Source of the DNA: JAFGCL01 sp964423835
Lineage (GTDB): Bacteria; Chloroflexota; Dehalococcoidia; UBA2247; RBG-13-53-26
Assembly (NCBI GenBank): GCA_964423835.1
Contig: CAYRGJ010000008.1
Location: forward strand, 1-64,000
Length of the DNA stretch: 64,000 bases
Reading direction: 5' to 3'
Below the pieces are notes generated by a model. That model searched no databases. It was given only the letters and a program-made list of their open reading frames with translations, and had not been told where the DNA came from. Shown here one piece after another: positions 41,428 to 49,448 of the stretch; the stretch's first letter is position 1; the number at the start of each line of letters is the position of its first letter. Made by a program: the position numbers and the translations under genes.

Positions 41428-42860
41428 CGGGCGCCTCCGTCACCGCGGAGCCTGGCCCTGATGCCGGCATAGCGCACCGCCAGGGATAGCGCCCTGATGG
41501 CCGCATCTCCGTCAGGGTAGGTCGGCAGTCCGATGGACTCGAACTCCCGGTTCATCTCCGCGGCTATGGACAGGCTGGGCCCGGCCACCCAGGCGGCCAT
41601 CGTCTTCACCTGCCGCCTGACCATGGGGCCGAACACCTCGGCTATCTTCCCGCGCACGCCCCAGGGGCAGGCGATGGCCAGGCAGTCCACGTTGTCGTCG
41701 TTCAGGACAGCCTCGATCATGGCCGGGAGACGGGAGGCGATGCCTCCCGGCACCTGGTAGGCGGGCAGGCCCGGCCCCAGGTCCACGGGATTGCCGGCCA
41801 GCACCGGGGATATCGCGGCGAGCGCATCCAGGGTGGCCGGCGAGAGCCTGGCCAGGGCCAGGCCGTGCGCCGCGGCAACGTCGATGCCCATCACCCCCGC
41901 CCCGCCGGAGATGGTCACGATGGCCAGGCGATGGCCGCGCGGGAGGGGCTGAGAGGCGAAGATCTTGGGGACATCTATGAGCTCCCTGAAGCTGTCTACC
42001 CTGACGACACCGGCCTGCCGGAAAGCGGCGTCATACACCCGGTCCTCCCCGGCCAGAGACCCGGTGTGGGAGGCCATGGCCACCCGGCTCTCCGGGGCCC
42101 GGCCCGGCTTCAGGACCACGACCGGCTTGCGGGCGGCCGCCTCCCTGGCCTTCCTCAGGAACAGCTGGCCCTCGCGTATCACCTCCAGGTGCATGGCGAT
42201 GACCTTCGTGTCGGGATCCTCGGCCAGGTAGTCAAGGAGATCGATCTCGTCGATGTCGCACTTGTTGCCGAAGTCACACATCTTGCTCAGCCCGTAGTGC
42301 GTCTCCTCCAGCGGCATGTTCTGCGGCCCGATCAACCCTGTCTGGGCGCAGAGCGCGATGGCGCCGCTGATCATCTTGTTGTAGGTCACCCGGTAGGGGG
42401 TGGTGATCAGCCCCGTGGCCGGGTTGGCCACGCCGATGGTGTTGGGGCCCACCAGCCGCAGGCCGCCGGCCCGGGCGATAGCGCTGACCTCCTGCTGGAG
42501 CTTCCGCCCCTCCTCACCCCTCTCACCAAAGCCGTCCGAGACGATGATGGCCGCCCGGGCCCGGTTCTGCACCGCGTCGGCGATGATCCCGGGCACGGCG
42601 GCGGCGCCGGCCATGGTCACCACCAGGTCCACGGGCTCCGGGATGTCCCTGACGCTGGGGAAGACGGGCAGGTTGAGGACCTCCCGGTACTGCGGGTTCA
42701 CCGGGTAGATGCGGCCCCCGAACCCGAAGCGCATGAGGTTGCTGACCGTGACGTAGCCGCCGAAGCGGGCCTCCCTCAGCGTCCCGGCCACGGCTATGCT
42801 GGCGGGGTGAAACAGCCCTTCGAGGGCCTCTGTCGCTGGAGCTCTCCCCCACTTGGTCAT
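41424..42860 (-). CDS. NDP-forming acyl-CoA synthetase, alpha-type subunit (second copy)
   Basis: A 478-residue paralogue of the protein at 16109-17527. It has FHPASIAVAGTLREARFGG, IYPVNPQYREVLNLPVFPSV, GFGERGEEG, the catalytic His265 in ASHTGSLAGEDRVYD and the ligase domain IVTISGGAGVMGID. No ATP-grasp beta subunit is present. The ATG at 42860 gives the same N-terminal length as the paralogue; a GTG at 42893 overlapping the guaA stop (GTGA) is an alternative. It ends within the start of the iron-sulfur flavoprotein gene. Confidence 0.85.
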   Translation of the reverse strand: MTKWGRAPATEALEGLFHPASIAVAGTLREARFGGYVTVSNLMRFGFGGRIYPVNPQYREVLNLPVFPSVRDIPEPVDLVVTMAGAAAVPGIIADAVQNRARAAIIVSDGFGERGEEGRKLQQEVSAIARAGGLRLVGPNTIGVANPATGLITTPYRVTYNKMISGAIALCAQTGLIGPQNMPLEETHYGLSKMCDFGNKCDIDEIDLLDYLAEDPDTKVIAMHLEVIREGQLFLRKAREAAARKPVVVLKPGRAPESRVAMASHTGSLAGEDRVYDAAFRQAGVVRVDSFRELIDVPKIFASQPLPRGHRLAIVTISGGAGVMGIDVAAAHGLALARLSPATLDALAAISPVLAGNPVDLGPGLPAYQVPGGIASRLPAMIEAVLNDDNVDCLAIACPWGVRGKIAEVFGPMVRRQVKTMAAWVAGPSLSIAAEMNREFESIGLPTYPDGDAAIRALSLAVRYAGIRARLRGDGGAR

Positions 42861-42889
42861 GGCCTGGCGCCGGGCGGATGGACCGCCTG

Positions 42890-44602
42890 TCACTCCCACT
42901 CGATGGTGGCCGGCGGCTTGGAGGAGATGTCGTAGACCACCCGGTTGACGGCCGGCACCTCGTTGACGATGCGGCTGGAGATCTGCGCCAGCACGTCGTA
43001 GGGGATGCGGGCCCAGTCAGCCGTCATGGCATCCTCGCTGGTCACCGCCCTGACGGCCACCAGGTAGCCGTAGGTGCGATAGTCGCCCATCACGCCCACG
43101 CTCTGGACGTTGGTCAGCACGGCGAAGCTCTGCCACAGCTGGCGATAGAGATTGGCCTCCTTGATCTCGCTCATCACGATCCAGTCGGCCGCGCGCAGTA
43201 TATCCAGGCGCTCCCGTGTTACCTCCCCGATGACGCGGACCGAGAGGCCCGGCCCGGGGAACGGCTGCCGGTATATGACGTCCTCCGGCAGGCCCAGCGC
43301 CAGCCCCACCCGCCTCACCTCGTCCTTGAACAGGTGCCGCAGGGGCTCCAGCAGCTTCAGCGCCATGCGGGCAGGCAGCCCGCCCACGTTGTGGTGGGAC
43401 TTGATCCGGACGGAGGCCTTCAGGTCCGGGGTGGCGCTCTCGATCACGTCGGGGTAGAGGGTCCCCTGGGCCAGGAAGTCCACCTTGCCGATCTTGGTGG
43501 CCTCTTCCTCGAAGACCCGGATGAACTCCTCGCCCACCACGTGGCGTTTCTTCTCCGGGTCGATGACCCCGGAGAGCTTGCCCAGGAACCGGTCCGTGGC
43601 GTCGACATAGACCACGTTCATCCTCAGGTTCCTCTGGAAGGCGTCCAGGTTGCGCTCCGGTTCCTCGCGGCGCAGCAGGCCGTTGTTGACGAAGATGCAG
43701 GTCAGCTGGTCCCCCACCGCCTGGTGGATCAGGGAGGCGGCCACCGCGGAGTCGACTCCGCCCGAGAGGGCGCAGATCACCCGCCCCTCCCCCACCTGGT
43801 CCCTGATCTTCTCTATGCTCTCCTCGATGAAGTTCTGGGCCGTCCAGTTGCCCTGGCAGCCGCAAACGTTGTAGAGGAAGTTCTTCAGGATGGTCTTGCC
43901 GTCGGGCGTGTGCGCCACCTCCGGGTGGAACTGCAGGCCGAAGAAGCCCTGCTCGTTGCCCATGACGGCGATGGGGCAGATGTCCGTGTAGGCCAGGGAC
44001 GTGAAGCCCGGAGGCATCTCCACCACCTGGTCGCCGTGGCTCATCCAGACCGGCATGGAGAAAGGCAGGTAGGCCAGGAGCGGCGAGTCCGCGCTGAGAT
44101 GGAGGATGGCGGGGCCGTACTCGCGGCGGGATTGCTGGACTACCTTCCCGCCCAGCTGCCGGGCCATGACGTGCATGCCGTAGCAGATGCCCAGCACGGG
44201 CAGGCCGCTCTCGAAGACGTAGTCCGGCGCCCGGGGCGCTCCGGGGTCATTGACGCTGGCCGGGCCGCCCGACAGGATAAAGCCCTTGGGTTTCAGGCCG
44301 GCGATCCTGGCCCAGGGGGTATCGTGGGGCACGATTTCGCAGTAGACCTGGCTCTCGCGCACCCTTCTGGCGATGAGCATGCTGTACTGGGAGCCGAAGT
44401 CGAATATGATGACCGCGTCCCGCTCGGCGCCCGGGGCGGTCCCCTTCTCCGGGACGGGATAGTCGCCGCGCTTCTCCCTGGCGATCTCCAGGTAGGTGGA
44501 GAGCTCGACGTCATCGCTGGTGGCTACCCTGTGGTCCGTGGCGGCCGTCTCCGTGGCTTTGGGGGTGTCCTGCGGCTGGTGGGCTGAGTGGGGTGCCGTC
44601 AT
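42890..44602 (-). CDS. guaA: GMP synthase (glutamine-hydrolysing)
   Basis: A 570-residue GMP synthetase converting XMP to GMP. The class I amidotransferase domain (about 60-255) has Cys in LGICYGMHVMA and His-Glu in LQFHPEVAHT. The ATP-pyrophosphatase domain has P-loop ALSGGVDSAVAASLIH. The C-terminal dimer domain ends PPATIEWE. About 60 extra N-terminal residues, low-complexity and Thr/Ala-rich, precede the conserved VIIFDFGSQYSMLIARRVRE; a later start cannot be excluded. A near-ideal promoter ends 8 bases before the ATG, so the mRNA should be leaderless. Confidence 0.94.
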   Translation of the reverse strand: MTAPHSAHQPQDTPKATETAATDHRVATSDDVELSTYLEIAREKRGDYPVPEKGTAPGAERDAVIIFDFGSQYSMLIARRVRESQVYCEIVPHDTPWARIAGLKPKGFILSGGPASVNDPGAPRAPDYVFESGLPVLGICYGMHVMARQLGGKVVQQSRREYGPAILHLSADSPLLAYLPFSMPVWMSHGDQVVEMPPGFTSLAYTDICPIAVMGNEQGFFGLQFHPEVAHTPDGKTILKNFLYNVCGCQGNWTAQNFIEESIEKIRDQVGEGRVICALSGGVDSAVAASLIHQAVGDQLTCIFVNNGLLRREEPERNLDAFQRNLRMNVVYVDATDRFLGKLSGVIDPEKKRHVVGEEFIRVFEEEATKIGKVDFLAQGTLYPDVIESATPDLKASVRIKSHHNVGGLPARMALKLLEPLRHLFKDEVRRVGLALGLPEDVIYRQPFPGPGLSVRVIGEVTRERLDILRAADWIVMSEIKEANLYRQLWQSFAVLTNVQSVGVMGDYRTYGYLVAVRAVTSEDAMTADWARIPYDVLAQISSRIVNEVPAVNRVVYDISSKPPATIEWE

Positions 44603-44610
44603 GCCCCTAG

Positions 44611-44639
44611 ATTATACCCGTAGGACATAGCCACCACAA
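44611..44639 (-). promoter_or_regulatory. guaA promoter, leaderless configuration
   Basis: On the minus strand TTGTGG (44634-44639) and consensus TATAAT (44611-44616) are spaced by exactly 17 bases. Eight bases separate the -10 box from the guaA ATG at 44602, so transcription should begin at or within a few bases of the start codon. Confidence 0.65.
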
Positions 44640-44836
44640 GGCTGTGGGCCGGGTGGGCCTCGTCTCCGCCGTGCTTCACGAGGTACTGGCCGCCCGTTGG
44701 CCCCTGGCATACTCCCGCCTGGTGTCATAGACTATGGGGCAGTGAGGCCACTCAAGGACCGCACTGCCCCGGTCATAGTCAAGCCCTGTCCACGGGCAAC
44801 TGGACTGCGAACGGCAGATTCTTGGAGGAGGATAGC

Positions 44837-46264
44837 ATGAGCGTCAAGACGCCGGAAGAGTACCTGGATAGCCTGCGGGATGGGAGGGTAGTCTATTGCC
44901 GGGGGGAGAGAATCGAGGATGTAACTGCGCATCCATGGACCAAGCCCTGCATCGATATCGTGAAGATCGACTATATCATGGCCCAGAAACCGGAATTTCG
45001 CGATCTTGTCCTGGCAAAGAACGCGAAGGGTGAACCGGTCAGCTTCAACTTCCTGGCTCCCAGAAGCAAGGAGGATCTGCTTCATCGCAGAGAGATAGTC
45101 CAGGCCATAGGGCGCGAGTTCAATGGTGTAGGAGGTGGCAAGCTGACTGGCGTGGACGGGCTGAACGGAGTGACAGTAGCCTCCGAGAGGATAGACAGGG
45201 CCAAGGGGACGAAGTACGCTGAGCGAGTGCAAGGCTACCGGAGCTACCTGCAGGAGATCGATGCCGCGCTGGCACTGGCCATGACTGACCCCAAGGGCGA
45301 CAGGAGCAAGCATCCATCGAAGCAGGCTCACCCCGACTATTACCTCAGGATCGTGGATGAGAATAGCGATGGGATAGTAGTCAGGGGAGCCAAGATGCAC
45401 GTGTCGTTTGCGCCCGGGGCGCACGAGATGCTGGTGCTACCCTGCAGGGCAATGGGGCCAGATGACAAGGATTATGCTGTCAGTTTCGGCCTGGCGATGA
45501 ACCACAAGGGCGTGACCATGATAGCCCAGGGGCCGGAAATACACGAAGCCAGCTATTTCAATCATCCGCCCGGCGACAACTTCTGGGCGGCGGAGTCCGT
45601 GGTAGTCTTTGAGGATGTCCTGGTTCCGCACGACAGGGTGTTTCTCAAAGGGGAGTGGGATATGTCTGCCGAGCAGACATACATGTTCGCCAACTACCAT
45701 CGCGTGACTGCGGACGCCTACAAGTACCAAATGCTGGTCCAGGAGGTGGGAATTGCGGCCCTGCTGGCTGAGTACAATGGGATAGAGAAATACCAGCATG
45801 TGCGCGACAAGCTCTCCTGGTTGGTGATGTTTTGTGAGGCCACCGAGGCCCTGGGAAGAGCCGCCTGCGAAAGCTGCGTAAGAGAACCAGGGACAGACTA
45901 CGTATATCCCGATCCCATGCTATCGAATATCGCCAAGCTGTGGTTTGCTGACAGTGCGCACCAGGCGGCGAAGCACATCTCGGACATAGGCGGCGGCATA
46001 ATGGGTACCATGCTGGACCACAAGGATTTCGTCCACCCGGTGACAGGTCCGCTCCTGGAGAGATACCTGGGAGGCAAGGCGGGCATTCCCACTGAACATA
46101 GAATGCTGGCTGTCAATGCGGCCAGGGACATGTGCAGAGAGAGTACCGAGGTTGCCGCAATCCACGCCGAGGGATCACTCGCCGCCCAACGCATGTCCAT
46201 TTATGCGTTGGCCGACTGGGAACGGTACAAGAAATATGCCAGGCAGGTGGCCGGGATACCGTGA
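44837..46264 (+). CDS. 4-hydroxyphenylacetate 3-hydroxylase / 4-hydroxybutyryl-CoA dehydratase family protein
   Basis: A 475-residue flavoprotein of the HpaB/AbfD family with the acyl-CoA-dehydrogenase-like fold: TPEEYLDSLRDGRVVYCRGE at the N terminus, TDPKGDRSKHPSKQ in the FAD region and SDIGGGIMGTMLDHKDF near the end. AbfD-type dehydratases bind a [4Fe-4S] cluster through three Cys and one His. Here the His equivalent is kept (His288 in NYHRVTADAYK), but the Cys seven residues later is Tyr295 and GGKLTGVDGL has no Cys at the other pair. So no cluster is expected, and monooxygenase or cluster-free lyase chemistry is possible. GGAGGAGG fixes the ATG at 44837. Codon use is less GC-rich than in the neighbours. 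Confidence 0.8.
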   Translation: MSVKTPEEYLDSLRDGRVVYCRGERIEDVTAHPWTKPCIDIVKIDYIMAQKPEFRDLVLAKNAKGEPVSFNFLAPRSKEDLLHRREIVQAIGREFNGVGGGKLTGVDGLNGVTVASERIDRAKGTKYAERVQGYRSYLQEIDAALALAMTDPKGDRSKHPSKQAHPDYYLRIVDENSDGIVVRGAKMHVSFAPGAHEMLVLPCRAMGPDDKDYAVSFGLAMNHKGVTMIAQGPEIHEASYFNHPPGDNFWAAESVVVFEDVLVPHDRVFLKGEWDMSAEQTYMFANYHRVTADAYKYQMLVQEVGIAALLAEYNGIEKYQHVRDKLSWLVMFCEATEALGRAACESCVREPGTDYVYPDPMLSNIAKLWFADSAHQAAKHISDIGGGIMGTMLDHKDFVHPVTGPLLERYLGGKAGIPTEHRMLAVNAARDMCRESTEVAAIHAEGSLAAQRMSIYALADWERYKKYARQVAGIP

Positions 46265-46370
46265 CATTTCAACAGCCCCGGTAGCGCGCGACCGTCCAGA
46301 ACTGGCGGTTGTTGGGCAGTGTGCACTCTGTGCCCCGGCAATCCACGGATTTGGGGAGCGCCGGAGAAGG

Positions 46371-46400
46371 TTGCCGGGCTGTCACGGCCGAGGGTATACT
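46371..46400 (+). promoter_or_regulatory. MFS gene promoter
   Basis: TTGCCG (46371-46376) and TATACT (46395-46400), spacing 18. The leader to the ATG at 46420 would be about 13 bases, with no Shine-Dalgarno. Confidence 0.4.
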
Positions 46401-46419
46401 GGTCGGTCAGGCCCCTTAT

Positions 46420-48108
46420 ATGAGCAGCAACCACTCACCCCGAGACGATGGCCGGCCGGACCAGCTGAGCTCGGGCGAGGCCGCCCCCGTTCTGGGCCCG
46501 GGCGGCGGCCGCAACTTCAGCCGGCGCCAGGTCTTCATTACCCTCGGCGGCGTGCTGCTGGCCATGTTCCTGAGCTCCCTGGACCAGAGCATCGTGGGCA
46601 CCGCCCTGCCCCGCATCATCGCCGACCTCAAAGGCTTTGAGCACTATACCTGGGTGGCCACGGCCTACCTCCTGACGTCCACGGCCATGGTGCCCGTCGT
46701 CGGCCGCCTTACGGACATGTATGGCCGGAAGTGGTTCTACATCATCGGGATCGTCATCTTCCTGATCGGGTCGGCCCTCTGCGGCCTCAGCCAGAGCATG
46801 ACCCAGCTCATCGCCTTCCGGGGCCTTCAGGGCATCGGGGCCGGCATCATGATGACCAATGCCTTCATCGTCATCGGCGATCTGTTCCCGCCCAGCGAGC
46901 GCGGCAAATATGTTGGCCTTACCATGTCCGTCTTCGGCTTCTCCGCCATCATTGGCCCGCTCCTGGGCGGATTCATCACCGACCACATATCCTGGCACTG
47001 GATCTTCAATGTCAACCTGCCCGTCGGCATCCCGGTGATATTCGCCTTCATCCGGTTCTTCCCGGCCTTCCAGCCCCTGGGCGCCAGGCACCGGATTGAC
47101 GGCACCGGGATAGTCACGGTGGTGCTCTCGGTGGTCTCTCTGGTGCTGGGCCTCTCCTGGGGCGGCATCTATCGCTGGGGGTCTCCCCACGTCATCGGGG
47201 CTCTGGTGGCATCGGCCCTGTTGATGGTGGCCTTCGTGGTGACAGAGTTGCGGGCCGAGGAGCCCATAGTGCCGCTGGGGATATTCCGCAATCGGGTAGT
47301 GGCGGTCTCGGTGATAGCCCGCTTCGGCATCGGGATGGGGATGTTCGGTGTCATCATCTTCGTGCCGCTGTTCTTTCAATTCGTCCTGGGCCAGTCGGCC
47401 ACCAACAGCGGGATCATCATGATGCCCACCATGCTGGGCATGGTCTTCGGCAGCACCCTGTCGGGGCAGGCTGTGTCCCGCCTCGGCGGCCACTATCGCA
47501 TCCAGGCCCTCATCGGGCTGGCTGTGCTGGCGGTGGGGCTGTTCCTGATGTCCCGCATGACGCCGGATACCACCTACTCCAGGGCCGTGCTGACTACGGC
47601 CATGACCGGGTTCGGGATGGGCATCGCCATGCCCCTGTTCGTCATCGCGGTGCAGAACGCCGTGCCCTATTCCGTGATGGGCGTGGCCACGTCGTCGATC
47701 CAGTTTTTCCAGTCCATCGGCCAGGTGATAGGCCTGGCCGTGTTCGGCTCCATCATGGCCACCCGGTTCGCCTCGAACCTGACCGGCAATGAGTTCGTCA
47801 TCGGCCTGGGCCTGCCCGGGGAGACGCTCTCGGCGCTGGCCAACAACGCTGAAGCCCTGGTCGACGAGCGCTCCCTGGCGCAGATCGGGGACATATTCCG
47901 CCAGTTCGGGGACCGCGGGCCCAGCCTCCTGGAGCAGTTCATGGCTGTCCTCAAGGGGTCCCTGGCCTCGGCCATCACCGACGTGTTCGTCGTCGCCGCG
48001 GGCGTCATCGTGATGACCTGGGTGGTGACGCTCTTCCTCAAGGAGGTCCCTCTGAGGCGCTCCCATGGCCCCGCCAGCGTGGACCAGGACGGCCTGTTGA
48101 CGCGGTGA
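46420..48108 (+). CDS. DHA2-family MFS multidrug exporter
   Basis: A 562-residue transporter of the 14-helix DHA2 drug:proton antiporter group. Helix 1 (VFITLGGVLLAMFLSSLDQSIVGTALP) carries the motif LDxTIVxxALP in the form LDQSIVGTALP. Motif A is GRLTDMYGRKWFYIIG and motif C is GFSAIIGPLLGGFI. The C-terminal half has the expected further helices. The ATG at 46420 is chosen because the protein-like sequence starts there and a promoter precedes it. It probably exports a drug or metabolite; 22 bases downstream is a PIG-L deacetylase gene. Confidence 0.9.
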   Translation: MSSNHSPRDDGRPDQLSSGEAAPVLGPGGGRNFSRRQVFITLGGVLLAMFLSSLDQSIVGTALPRIIADLKGFEHYTWVATAYLLTSTAMVPVVGRLTDMYGRKWFYIIGIVIFLIGSALCGLSQSMTQLIAFRGLQGIGAGIMMTNAFIVIGDLFPPSERGKYVGLTMSVFGFSAIIGPLLGGFITDHISWHWIFNVNLPVGIPVIFAFIRFFPAFQPLGARHRIDGTGIVTVVLSVVSLVLGLSWGGIYRWGSPHVIGALVASALLMVAFVVTELRAEEPIVPLGIFRNRVVAVSVIARFGIGMGMFGVIIFVPLFFQFVLGQSATNSGIIMMPTMLGMVFGSTLSGQAVSRLGGHYRIQALIGLAVLAVGLFLMSRMTPDTTYSRAVLTTAMTGFGMGIAMPLFVIAVQNAVPYSVMGVATSSIQFFQSIGQVIGLAVFGSIMATRFASNLTGNEFVIGLGLPGETLSALANNAEALVDERSLAQIGDIFRQFGDRGPSLLEQFMAVLKGSLASAITDVFVVAAGVIVMTWVVTLFLKEVPLRRSHGPASVDQDGLLTR

Positions 48109-48130
48109 TATCATGAGTGCGGGTGTCTGA

Positions 48131-48907
48131 ATGAGATTGCTCTGCTTCCAGCCGCACAACGATGATGGCGCCATTGCCCTTGGCGGCACGCTGCAGAAGC
48201 TGGCTGGCCGGGGGTGGGAGATCGCCTATGTCTACATCACCGATGGCCGCCACGGCAGCGACGCCGTTCCCCCGGACCGGCTGATAGAGATCAGAAGGAA
48301 GGAGGCCGCCCGGGAGCGAGGACTGCTGGGCGTCGAGCGCTTCTTCGAGCTGGGCCTGGAGGACGGCACTCTGGAGCGCCTGGGCAGCGTTCAACGCAAG
48401 TGGGCCAACGAGCAGCTGGAGTCAGTGCTGGCTGATTTGAGGGCCGACCTGGTCCTGCTGCCCAGCCGGGCTGACATGCATCCGGACCACCGGGGCACGC
48501 ATGATCTGGCGCTGGCGGTCGCGGAAAAGGCGCGGCCGCGGCCCCTGGTGGCCAAGTACGCAGTGTGGCTCCTACCGGACTTCTACCGCAAGCAGCCGGA
48601 CCCGGCGGACCAGACGATCATGGTGGGTATCGACCGGGAGATGCCGGGCAAGATGGCGGCGGTCCGGGCCCACCAGTCGCAGGTCTCGCGGGGCGCCTTT
48701 GACTCTATGGTCCAGATGCAGAACGCCTACCTGGCCTACGCCTTCAGGGCCCCGGCGGTGATCGGTTCACGCTACGTGGAGGTTATCGGCCTCTACCAGC
48801 CGCACCTCCACCGGCGGGTGGCCGGAGACTTCCTGCGGGCCGTCGAGCCCTGCCTGGACATCACCACCATGCTGCACGGGCGCAGCTCACAGGACATCAG
48901 GGCCTAG
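48131..48907 (+). CDS. PIG-L/LmbE-family deacetylase
   Basis: A 258-residue zinc deacetylase of the PIG-L family. The metal and catalytic motif is PHNDD (residues 8-12) with the later His in MHPDHRGTHD. Members remove acetyl groups from GlcNAc conjugates, for example in bacillithiol or mycothiol synthesis, or from antibiotic sugars. No glycosyltransferase or thiol ligase is adjacent, so the substrate is unassigned. Probably co-transcribed with the MFS exporter, 22 bases upstream. Confidence 0.88.
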   Translation: MRLLCFQPHNDDGAIALGGTLQKLAGRGWEIAYVYITDGRHGSDAVPPDRLIEIRRKEAARERGLLGVERFFELGLEDGTLERLGSVQRKWANEQLESVLADLRADLVLLPSRADMHPDHRGTHDLALAVAEKARPRPLVAKYAVWLLPDFYRKQPDPADQTIMVGIDREMPGKMAAVRAHQSQVSRGAFDSMVQMQNAYLAYAFRAPAVIGSRYVEVIGLYQPHLHRRVAGDFLRAVEPCLDITTMLHGRSSQDIRA

Positions 48908-48949
48908 GGCAGCCGCGGCAGCGGCCCACACAGCGCACCGCGGATGCAC

Positions 48950-48955
48950 TATAAT
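48950..48955 (+). promoter_or_regulatory. -10 box of the archease-rtcB operon
   Basis: A consensus TATAAT lies at 48950-48955. A good -35 is not visible. It overlaps an in-frame ATG at 48954, which therefore cannot be the archease start if this box is used; initiation at the GTG at 49020 fits. Confidence 0.4.
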
Positions 48956-49019
48956 GCAGTTGAGGCCCCTGGACCGCCCGGGCCAGGAGATCGATCTCGA
49001 ACGTGGCGTGGAGGTGGCG

Positions 49020-49436
49020 GTGAAGCGGTTTGACATCCTGGAGCACACGGCTGATGCCGGTATCGTGGCCCACGGCTCGGACTTGAGGGAGGCCATGGCC
49101 AATGCCGCCTATGGCATGTTCTGCCTCATGGCGGACCTGGAGCAGGTGGCGGAGAAGACCACCCGCCGGGTGGAGGTGGGGGCGGCCGACAGGGAGGCGC
49201 TGGTGGTGGCCTGGCTCAATGAGCTGCTGTACCTCTTCGACGTGGAGCACATCATCTTCCGCAGGTTTGACATCCTGGAGCTGACCGATACCCGGCTTTC
49301 GGCCGATGCCCACGGAGAGGAGGCCGACGCCTCGCGCCACAGGCTGAAGGGCGGGATCAAAGCGGCCACCTACCACATGCTCAGGATGTGGGAAGAACCC
49401 GGCGGCCTCAGCGTCCAGGTGATTTTTGATGTGTAG
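49020..49436 (+). CDS. Archease, RtcB cofactor protein
   Basis: A 138-residue archease. The sequence KRFDILEHTADAGIVAHGSDLREAMANAAYGMF matches the family start, with conserved His and Asp; the C-terminal region has LKGGIKAATYHML. Archease speeds guanylylation and turnover of the RNA ligase RtcB, encoded 12 bases downstream. The GTG at 49020 follows GGAGGTGGC and gives the family length; the longer frame from 48954 overlaps the promoter. Confidence 0.92.
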   Translation: MKRFDILEHTADAGIVAHGSDLREAMANAAYGMFCLMADLEQVAEKTTRRVEVGAADREALVVAWLNELLYLFDVEHIIFRRFDILELTDTRLSADAHGEEADASRHRLKGGIKAATYHMLRMWEEPGGLSVQVIFDV

Positions 49437-49448
49437 GGGGGAGGCGGA

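Noticed and set aside
48954..49019. Longer archease start
   Set aside because: Its ATG overlaps the TATAAT box, and the extra 22 residues are not part of the archease family; the GTG at 49020 has a good Shine-Dalgarno.
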